From HGM11368 sp051883395 (lineage in GTDB: Bacteria > Bacillota > Clostridia > Christensenellales > UBA3700): a stretch of 29,278 nucleotides of DNA. Of the stretch, positions 16,061 to 22,379 are shown in pieces (within the stretch, counting starts at the first letter, position 1; every line of letters starts with the position of its first letter). The stretch spans positions 1 to 29,278 of the forward strand of contig JBJETQ010000011.1 of the NCBI GenBank assembly GCA_051883395.1. Direction: 5' to 3'. The notes beneath the pieces are model-generated. The model saw nothing but the letters and a program-made list of their open reading frames with translations, had not been told where the DNA came from and did not search any database. The position numbers and the translations under genes are program-made.

Positions 16061-16138
16061 GCCGTTTGTTGCCGTCTGCAAGCCGAATATGCCAATTGCA
16101 ACTAAATCTATATCGCATATCCGCCGTATATCCGCCGT
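16061..16138. repeat. Paired GCCGT repeats upstream of the ychF promoter
   Basis: GCCGT occurs at 16061 and 16071 (period 10) and at 16123 and 16134 (period 11). The second pair lies in an exact 11-base tandem duplication, ATATCCGCCGT at 16117-16127 and 16128-16138. The rest of 15985-16196 shows no gene; small open frames there lack ribosome sites. Confidence 0.4.
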
Positions 16139-16196
16139 CGCAATCTGACAAAAAGTCGATACAAGTTTCGTTTTTTTGTTTAGGGCTGTGCGACTC

Positions 16197-16233
16197 AAAA
16201 AAATACGGCTCTTTTGACAATTCAAAAGAGCCG
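16197..16233 (-). terminator. Strong terminator for the lipoprotein gene
   Basis: A perfect 12-bp stem, CGGCTCTTTTGA with TCAAAAGAGCCG (16206-16217 and 16222-16233), has a four-base loop and is followed on the minus strand by TATTTTTTT. It lies 19 bases after the lipoprotein stop. Confidence 0.88.
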
Positions 16234-16251
16234 CTTGTCATTTAGTTAATT

Positions 16252-17310
16252 TTATTTGCACATAGACGTCCAGGAAGTATCATAGTTGAGCAGGCTGGTT
16301 ACGTTGTCCTTGTTGTAGGTGAAATATCTGTAATATTCGTTTTGCGATACACCCTTAAATGCCAATATGGTTGCTTCCCAACTGTTGGCGGTAGAATAGT
16401 ATCTCATAAGGCCGCAGTCCCACACTTCCATAGTTACGTGATGATATACATAATCGAGATCTTTGGAACCGGTAGAATCTCTGAGACCTTCTCTGCCGAG
16501 TTTGAGAGCGTCGGAAGTCGGAATTACTTCAAAGTAGCAGCAATAATATCCTTCTTTGTTGTAAGATATCTTTGCCTGACTGATATATTGCGCTTGAATG
16601 TTGGCATTGTCAATATCTTGATAATGCTTGTTGACCTTGCCTACACCTTCGTCCAGCCATTGCGTTGCCGAATATTTGTGGCTCTTGCTCTTTCTTGCTT
16701 CGCTCCAATTGAGATATTGGTCAGTACCGGGAGCAAACTCGGATATGGAAGTAGATTTGAGTACGTTCATATCCCTTTGCTTGTAAAATACCGTACCGTC
16801 TGGGCTATACGTTCTTTCAGCGTAATCAAGTATCGCTCTGATTGCTGCCAGAATACTGCCTATATCTTCGCCCGACGTCATATTCTGTCCGCTCATTACC
16901 TGACCGAAGCCTTCATAAAATTTGCTTGCGCCTTCGTTGCAGTTGAATTCTCTGACTTCCATATTTCCTCTCAAAGTCAAACCGCCCGTCGACACGTCGG
17001 CATATCCCCTGCCTTCGGATACCGAAGCGGAAAAATCAACTTTGTGAGCGTTTTCGTTGGCGAGAGTAAACAGGTATGCAGCACTCTCCAAAACCGCAAT
17101 ATCGTCAGTCAGATCGTTGCTGAGAGTTATTTTGGAACTATCTATTGCCGTTGCTCCCTGAGCGCTGGCAGCGACAGGTTTGACAAGTATGTCATCGTAA
17201 TCAAGGCTAATAGTTGCGTTTTCTCTCTCCTCGCTGTCGCAACCGGTAAATGCCAGACAAAATACCATTGCTACGAGCAAACATACAGCAAGTATCTTTA
17301 TCTTCTTCAT
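16252..17310 (-). CDS. Predicted lipoprotein of unknown function
   Basis: A 352-residue protein started at the ATG at 17310, which gives a textbook lipoprotein signal: basic MKKIKI, a hydrophobic core, and the lipobox LAFTGC with C24 as the lipidated residue. The longer frame would start upstream of the promoter -10 box and is rejected. The ribosome site is weak (GAGAG). The mature part is acidic and soluble, with many aromatics toward the C-terminus (KEGYYCCYFEVIPTSDALKL, NEYYRYFTYN); no known domain is recognised. It should be anchored to the outer face of the membrane. It is a single-gene unit, with its own promoter and terminator, divergent from plsY. Confidence 0.72.
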   Translation of the reverse strand: MKKIKILAVCLLVAMVFCLAFTGCDSEERENATISLDYDDILVKPVAASAQGATAIDSSKITLSNDLTDDIAVLESAAYLFTLANENAHKVDFSASVSEGRGYADVSTGGLTLRGNMEVREFNCNEGASKFYEGFGQVMSGQNMTSGEDIGSILAAIRAILDYAERTYSPDGTVFYKQRDMNVLKSTSISEFAPGTDQYLNWSEARKSKSHKYSATQWLDEGVGKVNKHYQDIDNANIQAQYISQAKISYNKEGYYCCYFEVIPTSDALKLGREGLRDSTGSKDLDYVYHHVTMEVWDCGLMRYYSTANSWEATILAFKGVSQNEYYRYFTYNKDNVTSLLNYDTSWTSMCK

Positions 17311-17353
17311 AATAATTTGTCTCTCTTTTTTATTTCGCAATACCCCAATTATT

Positions 17354-17363
17354 ACAACGCCGT
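17354..17363. repeat. ACAACGCCGT element in the lipoprotein leader
   Basis: ACAACGCCGT here recurs exactly at 24818-24827, upstream of the ABC transporter, and its core ACGCCGT also lies upstream of the two-component genes (7927-7933) and at 24786-24792. Here it falls just downstream of the predicted transcription start. Confidence 0.3.
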
Positions 17364-17379
17364 GATACTGCGTACTTTG

Positions 17380-17409
17380 ATTATATAAGAAATACGACTT
17401 TCTTGTCAA
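17380..17409 (-). promoter_or_regulatory. Promoter for the lipoprotein gene
   Basis: Minus strand: perfect TTGACA (17409-17404), 18-base spacer, perfect TATAAT (17385-17380). The start should be near 17373, leaving a leader of about 60 bases. Confidence 0.75.
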
Positions 17410-17477
17410 GACTATTGAACCTTTGACATTTTACACCGTTTTTTTATTTTATGCGGCAAACCTTTATATTTCATTCG

Positions 17478-17506
17478 TTGTCATAGCGCTTGGCTTATGT
17501 TATAAT
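17478..17506 (+). promoter_or_regulatory. Promoter giving a predicted leaderless plsY transcript
   Basis: TTGTCA (17478-17483), 17-base spacer, perfect TATAAT (17501-17506). The plsY ATG begins seven bases after the -10 box, at the expected transcription start. No ribosome binding site is present in between. Confidence 0.7.
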
Positions 17507-17513
17507 CGATGTT

Positions 17514-18179
17514 ATGGATACGACTAAACTTATCATTTATACAGTATTATGCGTGGCGGCGTATTTTGTCGGCTCGATAAATTTTGCCATTATTTTTTCT
17601 AAGAAAGCAGGAAAGGACATACTCAAAAGCGGTAGCGGCAATCCCGGCACGATGAACGTGTTGAGAGTTGCAGGAAAAAAGTGGGGCGCTCTGACCTTTC
17701 TGTGCGACGCTGTCAAAGGACTGACGTTTGCGCTGATAGCAAGACTGTTTTTTTGTGAAAACAGCTTTGCTCTTGCACTTATTATCGGTTTTATCGCAAT
17801 AATAGGACACGTCTTTCCCGTCTATACCCGCTTCAAGGGCGGCAAGGGCGTTGCGACTTCTATCGGCGTATTTATGGCAATTCAGCCTATACCCACCTGC
17901 ATAGTGCTGATTTTTTTAATTTTGTGGCTCTTTTTTGGCAAATACGGCTTTATCGGTTCGCTCGTCGCAATTACTATTCTCTCCGTTGTCTCCTGCATTA
18001 TCAATCGCAACTGCATCACTTGCATAGTAATCTCTCTGGCAATAGCTCTGTTGGTGTGGTGGACGCATCGCAGCAATATCGTGAGACTGATAAAGGGCAA
18101 AGAAAATACCTTGCAACTGGCTATGAAAGACCAACCGTCCCCCCAAGACTCAAACGATACGGACAAAGCTCCTAAATAA
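17514..18179 (+). CDS. plsY: Glycerol-3-phosphate acyltransferase PlsY
   Basis: A 221-residue integral membrane enzyme, near the family's 195-215. It transfers an acyl group from acyl-phosphate to glycerol-3-phosphate, the first acylation in phospholipid synthesis. Signatures: YFVGSINFAIIF near 17, SGNPGTMNVLR at 41-51 (usually SGNPGATNVLR), DAVKGL near 65, and GHVFPVYTRFKGGKGVAT near 103-120. About five hydrophobic segments are visible. The last ~25 residues form a polar extension (DQPSPQDSNDTDKAPK). The start at 17514 is preferred over an upstream TTG because it removes a frame lying inside the promoter. It is a single-gene unit, ended by a strong hairpin. Confidence 0.92.
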   Translation: MDTTKLIIYTVLCVAAYFVGSINFAIIFSKKAGKDILKSGSGNPGTMNVLRVAGKKWGALTFLCDAVKGLTFALIARLFFCENSFALALIIGFIAIIGHVFPVYTRFKGGKGVATSIGVFMAIQPIPTCIVLIFLILWLFFGKYGFIGSLVAITILSVVSCIINRNCITCIVISLAIALLVWWTHRSNIVRLIKGKENTLQLAMKDQPSPQDSNDTDKAPK

Positions 18180-18180
18180 T

Positions 18181-18210
18181 AAAAAGAACGGCAAAGCAGC
18201 CGTTCTTTTT
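18181..18210. terminator. Bidirectional terminator between plsY and alaS
   Basis: AAAAAGAACGGC (18181-18192) pairs with GCCGTTCTTTTT (18199-18210), a 12-bp stem with a six-base loop. The A- and T-runs allow it to end both plsY and, 93 bases past its stop, alaS. Confidence 0.85.
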
Positions 18211-18236
18211 GATTATACTTTTATAACATTTTCAAA

Positions 18237-18257
18237 TTTTCATGCATCTTTTCATGC
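18237..18257. repeat. Direct repeat TTTTCATGC, two copies
   Basis: TTTTCATGC occurs at 18237-18245 and 18249-18257, separated by ATC (period 12), in the non-coding stretch downstream of alaS. No function can be assigned. Confidence 0.35.
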
Positions 18258-18278
18258 GTCGTCAACATAACAATTTTG

Positions 18279-18290
18279 CGATACGTATCG
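18279..18290. repeat. Copy 3 of 12-bp palindrome CGATACGTATCG (perfect)
   Basis: CGATACGTATCG is self-complementary over all 12 bases and lies 13 bases past the alaS stop. Near copies occur at 9910 and 12884. As RNA it would only form a four-base stem with a four-base loop, so a DNA-level role is more likely than a terminator. Confidence 0.55.
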
Positions 18291-18303
18291 ACTTTTTGCA
18301 CTT

Positions 18304-20100
18304 TTATTTTGCCTTGCTTGTGTCGATTGTAGCCTTGATACGTCTTATTCCTGCCGAAGAAGACTGTTCTTTGACTATCTTGAATTCGCCCAGTTGTCCC
18401 GTTCTTTCTGCGTGTGGTCCGCCGCAAATCTGACAATCAACGTCGCCGATTGTATATACCTTGACTACGTCGCCGTAACGAGAGCCGAACACGCCGACGG
18501 CATTGATTTCTCTCGCCTTTTCGATAGGCATCTCCTGACATACTACAGGTATGTTGCGCTCGATTGCGTCATTGACAAATTTTTCGACGTCTCTCTTTTC
18601 GTCTTCGGTGAGCGGACGCTCAAAATTGAAGTCAAATCTCAATCTCTCCGACGTGATGTTGCTGCCCTTCTGCTCTATATCGTTCCTGCCAAGTACCTTT
18701 TTGAGACCTGCAAGCAACAGGTGTGTAGCGGTATGCAAAAACGTCGTCTGCTCTCCGCTGTCGGCAAGTCCGCCCTTAAACTTTTGCTCTGCGCCTGCCT
18801 GCGACTTCTTCTGATGTTCGGCAAAAGCGTTGTGGTAGCCTTCTATATCTACGTCAAAGCCCTTTTCTTTGCATATTTCCTGGGTCATCTCGATAGGGAA
18901 ACCGTAAGTATCGTACAGCCTGAACGCCGTCTTGCCGTTGAGCATACCGTTCTGAACGTATTTCAGCACTTTTTCTATCTCTTTGATGCCGTTTTCCAAA
19001 GTCTTGCCAAATTTTTCTTCTTCTTTTGCCACTTCGGTCAACACTTTTTGTCTGTTGTCGGCAAGTTCGGTATATATATCGCTGTATTTGTCGATAAACA
19101 TCTCGGCAATTCCTACCAACTCTTTGCTGTCCATACCCAGCTGTCTTGCAAATCTCACCGAACGGCGCAACAGCCTTCTCAAAACGTAGCCTTGATCCAC
19201 GTTGGAAGGCACAATACCCTTTTCGTCGCCTATCATAAAGGTAGCAGTTCGCATGTGGTCGGCGATTATACGCATAGCACGTGTTTGTTCTTCGTCCTTA
19301 CCATATTCCTTGCCGCACAGACTGCTGATTTTTGCGATTACGTCGGCAAAAAGGTCTGTCTCATAGACAGATTTGTAACCGTTGAGCATACAAATTGTGC
19401 GTTCCAGTCCCATGCCCGTATCGACGTTCTTCTGTGCGAGCGGTTGGAATTTTCCGTCTTTGTCTCTGTTGAATTGCATAAATACGTTGTTCCATATTTC
19501 TACGTATTTGCCGCAATCGCAGGCAGGAGAACAATCTTCGCCGCATGGCTCCTTACCGGTATCTATAAATATTTCGGTATCGCTGCCGCAAGGTCCGGTA
19601 GCGCCTGCATACCACCAGTTGTTTTCCTTAGGCAGATAAAAAATTCTATCTTTGGCTATGCCCAACTCGTTCCATTTTTTTGCGGCTATTTCGTCTCTTT
19701 CGCAATCTTCGTCGCCTGCAAATACGCTGACTGCTATCCTTTCGGTCGGTATCTCCAAAACTTTGGTCAAAAACTCAAAGCTGAATTCTATCGATTCTTC
19801 TCTGAAATAATCTCCCAAAGACCAGTTGCCAAGCATCTCAAAAAACGTGCAATGCGTTGCGTCGCCCACTTCGTCTATATCACCCGTTCTCACACATTTT
19901 TGCACGTCGCACAAACGTTTGCCGGCAGGGTGCTTTTGTCCCAAAAGATAAGGTACGAGCGGATGCATTCCTGCGGTTGTAAAGAGTACCGACGGGTCGT
20001 TTTCCGGTATGAGCGAAGCCGATGGTATTACGGCATGTCCCTTTGATTTGAAAAATTCCAAATAGCTCTCTCTAAGCTGTCTTGACGTCATTTTCTTCAT
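18304..20100 (-). CDS. alaS: Alanyl-tRNA synthetase, short form without C-Ala domain
   Basis: A 598-residue class II synthetase against about 875 in typical bacteria. The catalytic core is intact: MTSRQLRESYLEFFKSKGH, LFTTAGMHPLVPYLLG, CTFFEMLGNWSLGDYF and NVDTGMGLERT. A helical tRNA-recognition region follows (~250-430). The editing zinc site is retained: H456-T-A-T-H460 and C559-G-G-P-H563, spaced as in E. coli AlaS (H564/H568, C666/H670). The first editing His sits about 108 residues earlier than in E. coli, and the protein ends at the editing domain (SSSAGIRRIKATI), so the C-terminal coiled-coil/C-Ala part is absent. AGAGGA precedes the ATG; glnN is 15 bases upstream. It should charge tRNA-Ala and clear Ser/Gly mischarging. 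Confidence 0.93.
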   Translation of the reverse strand: MKKMTSRQLRESYLEFFKSKGHAVIPSASLIPENDPSVLFTTAGMHPLVPYLLGQKHPAGKRLCDVQKCVRTGDIDEVGDATHCTFFEMLGNWSLGDYFREESIEFSFEFLTKVLEIPTERIAVSVFAGDEDCERDEIAAKKWNELGIAKDRIFYLPKENNWWYAGATGPCGSDTEIFIDTGKEPCGEDCSPACDCGKYVEIWNNVFMQFNRDKDGKFQPLAQKNVDTGMGLERTICMLNGYKSVYETDLFADVIAKISSLCGKEYGKDEEQTRAMRIIADHMRTATFMIGDEKGIVPSNVDQGYVLRRLLRRSVRFARQLGMDSKELVGIAEMFIDKYSDIYTELADNRQKVLTEVAKEEEKFGKTLENGIKEIEKVLKYVQNGMLNGKTAFRLYDTYGFPIEMTQEICKEKGFDVDIEGYHNAFAEHQKKSQAGAEQKFKGGLADSGEQTTFLHTATHLLLAGLKKVLGRNDIEQKGSNITSERLRFDFNFERPLTEDEKRDVEKFVNDAIERNIPVVCQEMPIEKAREINAVGVFGSRYGDVVKVYTIGDVDCQICGGPHAERTGQLGEFKIVKEQSSSAGIRRIKATIDTSKAK

Positions 20101-20115
20101 TGTTATATCCTCTTT

Positions 20116-22236
20116 TTAGTTATAAAATAGAATGTCTGAATACGTTGGATAAGGCCATTCGTTCTTTGGCATCATACCTTCCAACTTGTCTATTACTTCT
20201 CTTATGCTGTCCATAAGCGTAATTACCTGGTCTCTGACCAATATCGCCTGTTTGTTTACGTCCTTGCTCTGTCCTGCGGTATTTTTGGCAAATTTAAGCT
20301 TTTCAATTCTGTTGTCAAGCATATTGAGCAGTTCGGACACGTTGAGCAGGTGTTTGTTCTGCACGTCCGCAAGGTTAGGCGCAACAAGATTGAGCGCATT
20401 TATCTGAGCGGCAAGTTCGCTTTGATATTTCATCGTGGCAGGCAGGATATTCTGTTTGACCATCATAATCAACGTTTCCGCTTCGATTCCTGCCGACTTG
20501 ATATAGTTGTCAAGATATATTGCTTGTCTGCTCTCTATTTCTCGCCTGGTCATCACTTTGTGCTTTTCAAACAAAGCGACGTTTTTGTCTCTGGTAAACG
20601 TTTCGTAAGCGTCTACGCTGTTTTCCAGTATTTCCAGTCCCCTTCTTCTTGCTTCCTTGCTCCACTCCTTGCTGTATCCGTTACCATTGAAGACCACTCT
20701 GCGATGCTTTTCGTACAGCTCTTTGACAAGCTCGACGATAGCAGCGTCCAATTGAGCAGGTTTTACCTTTTCCAATCTGTCGCAAATATCGCAAAGCACG
20801 TCAGCCGTCGTGGTGTTGAGAATAACGCAAGGCGTCGATAAAGTAGCCGACGAGCCTACCATTCTGAATTCAAATTTGTTGCCCGTAAAGGCAATTGGCG
20901 CCGTGCGGTTTCTGTCGCTAGTGTCCTTGCCGAGTTCCGCAAGATAATTGACGCCCGACTTGATATATTCCTTGACTCTCACACCCACTTCTTCGCCTGC
21001 GCAGATAGCGTCGAACATCTTCTCCATATCTTCGCCGGTGTAGACCGAAATGATGGCAGGCGGTGCTTCGTTGCCGCCGAGTCGTGCTTCGTTGCCCAGA
21101 CTTGCCGCACTCATACGGATAAGGTCGGAATATTTGTCCACCGCCGCAATAATCGCCGTAAAGAAAAGCAAAAAAGTCCTGTTGTGGCTAGGGTCGCTGC
21201 CCGGTTTGAGCAAGTTTATTCCGTCGTCGGTACTCAAAGACCAGTTGCAATGTTTGCCGCTGCCGTTGATGTTGGCAAAAGGTTTTTCGTGCAACAAGCA
21301 TGCAAGATTGTGATTTTCCGCTACTTTTTTGAGCGTCTCCATGATGAGCTGGTTCTGGTCGGTGGCAACGTTGGCAACGCTGTAAATAGGTGCAAGTTCG
21401 TGCTGAGCCGGTGCCGCTTCGTTGTGTTCGGTCTTGGCGGTAATACCCAGCTTCCACAATTCTTCGTCCACATCCGCCATAAAGTCGCTGACTCTGTCCC
21501 TTATCGACGCATAATACTGGTCGTTTTTTTCCTGTCCTTTTGGCGGAAGCGCTCCAAAAAGCGTCCTACCCGTAAATCTGAGATCGTCTCTCTTGTTGAA
21601 GTCGGCTTTGTCTATCAGAAAATATTCCTGTTCTCCGCCAACGTTGACTATGACTTTGTTAGCCTTTACTCCCAAAATGTTGAGTAGTCTCAACCCCTGT
21701 TTGTTGATGGCTTCCATCGATTTGAGAAGCGGAGTCTTTTTGTCGAGAGCGTCGCCTGTATAACTGCAAAACGCAGTAGGTATATACAATACGCCGGCAC
21801 CGTTTTTGCTCCTTTTGATAAAAGCAGGAGAAGAACAGTCCCATGCGGTGTACCCTCTCGCTTCAAACGTCGCTCTTATGCCGCCTGACGGAAAGCTCGA
21901 AGCGTCGGCTTCGCCCTTACGCAAGTTGCTGCCCGTAAACTCCAACACAACGTTTCCCTTTTTGTCCGTACCGATAAAGCTGTCATGCTTTTCGGCGGTA
22001 GTCCCGGTCAAAGGCTGAAACCAATGGGTATAGTGCGTAGCGCCGTTCTGAGACGCCCATTCTTTCATGGCGGCAGCCACTTCGTTTGCCAACTCTTTGC
22101 CGAGTTGCTTGCCTTGGTCTATAACTTCTCTCAATTCTTTGTATGCGCTCTCCGACAGATACTTTTTCATAGTAGCGTCGTCAAACACGTTGCAACCAAA
22201 GAAATCGGTTATTTTTTTGTTCTCGGTAATACGCAT
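20116..22236 (-). CDS. glnN: Glutamine synthetase type III
   Basis: A 706-residue GSIII, of the usual ~700-730 length, much larger than GSI. It makes glutamine from glutamate, ammonia and ATP. Family segments: GATHYTHWFQPLTGTTAEKH near 65, SFPSGGIRATFEARGYTAWD near 113-132, NEAAPAQHELAPIY near 268, KPFANINGSGKHCNWSLS near 314, and NRTAPIAFTGNKFEFRMVGS near 445. The C-terminal third (~520-706) is the helical GSIII extension. AAGGAG precedes the ATG. It probably shares a transcript with alaS, whose start follows 15 bases after its stop. No ammonium transporter or PII gene is nearby. Confidence 0.95.
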   Translation of the reverse strand: MRITENKKITDFFGCNVFDDATMKKYLSESAYKELREVIDQGKQLGKELANEVAAAMKEWASQNGATHYTHWFQPLTGTTAEKHDSFIGTDKKGNVVLEFTGSNLRKGEADASSFPSGGIRATFEARGYTAWDCSSPAFIKRSKNGAGVLYIPTAFCSYTGDALDKKTPLLKSMEAINKQGLRLLNILGVKANKVIVNVGGEQEYFLIDKADFNKRDDLRFTGRTLFGALPPKGQEKNDQYYASIRDRVSDFMADVDEELWKLGITAKTEHNEAAPAQHELAPIYSVANVATDQNQLIMETLKKVAENHNLACLLHEKPFANINGSGKHCNWSLSTDDGINLLKPGSDPSHNRTFLLFFTAIIAAVDKYSDLIRMSAASLGNEARLGGNEAPPAIISVYTGEDMEKMFDAICAGEEVGVRVKEYIKSGVNYLAELGKDTSDRNRTAPIAFTGNKFEFRMVGSSATLSTPCVILNTTTADVLCDICDRLEKVKPAQLDAAIVELVKELYEKHRRVVFNGNGYSKEWSKEARRRGLEILENSVDAYETFTRDKNVALFEKHKVMTRREIESRQAIYLDNYIKSAGIEAETLIMMVKQNILPATMKYQSELAAQINALNLVAPNLADVQNKHLLNVSELLNMLDNRIEKLKFAKNTAGQSKDVNKQAILVRDQVITLMDSIREVIDKLEGMMPKNEWPYPTYSDILFYN

Positions 22237-22253
22237 ATTCGCTCCTTAGCCTA

Positions 22254-22282
22254 AGAATAATAATATTTTATATTAACATCAA
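22254..22282 (-). promoter_or_regulatory. Weak promoter candidate for glnN-alaS
   Basis: Minus strand: TTGATG (22282-22277), 17-base spacer, TATTCT (22259-22254). It would start transcription just before the AAGGAG site. The region is very AT-rich, so chance matches are easy; other -10-like boxes exist nearby. Confidence 0.3.
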
Positions 22283-22310
22283 AAAAATAGCAAGGTTTTG
22301 ACCTTACTAT
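22281..22310 (-). terminator. Terminator for the ABC transporter gene
   Basis: Minus strand ATAGTAAGGT (22310-22301) pairs with ACCTTGCTAT (22296-22287), ten pairs with one G-T, a four-base loop, then TTTTTT. It lies 70 bases after the transporter's stop and just upstream of glnN. Confidence 0.75.
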
Positions 22311-22379
22311 TTTATAATAAATATTAATTATGATTATAATTTTTTATTTTTCTTTATTTTTCTATAATTATCGGATATA

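Noticed and set aside
16016..16241. Two overlapping small minus-strand frames in the ychF upstream region.
   Set aside because: They run through the lipoprotein terminator and the ychF promoter and lack ribosome sites.
18181..18303. Possible frameshifted C-terminal domain of AlaS downstream of its stop.
   Set aside because: Only 93 bases separate the stop from a strong terminator and the convergent plsY; no frame there encodes C-Ala-like sequence.
18394..20046. A 550-codon open frame antisense to alaS.
   Set aside because: It is a codon-usage shadow of alaS, whose motifs are unmistakable; the antisense translation resembles no protein and lacks a suitable ribosome site.
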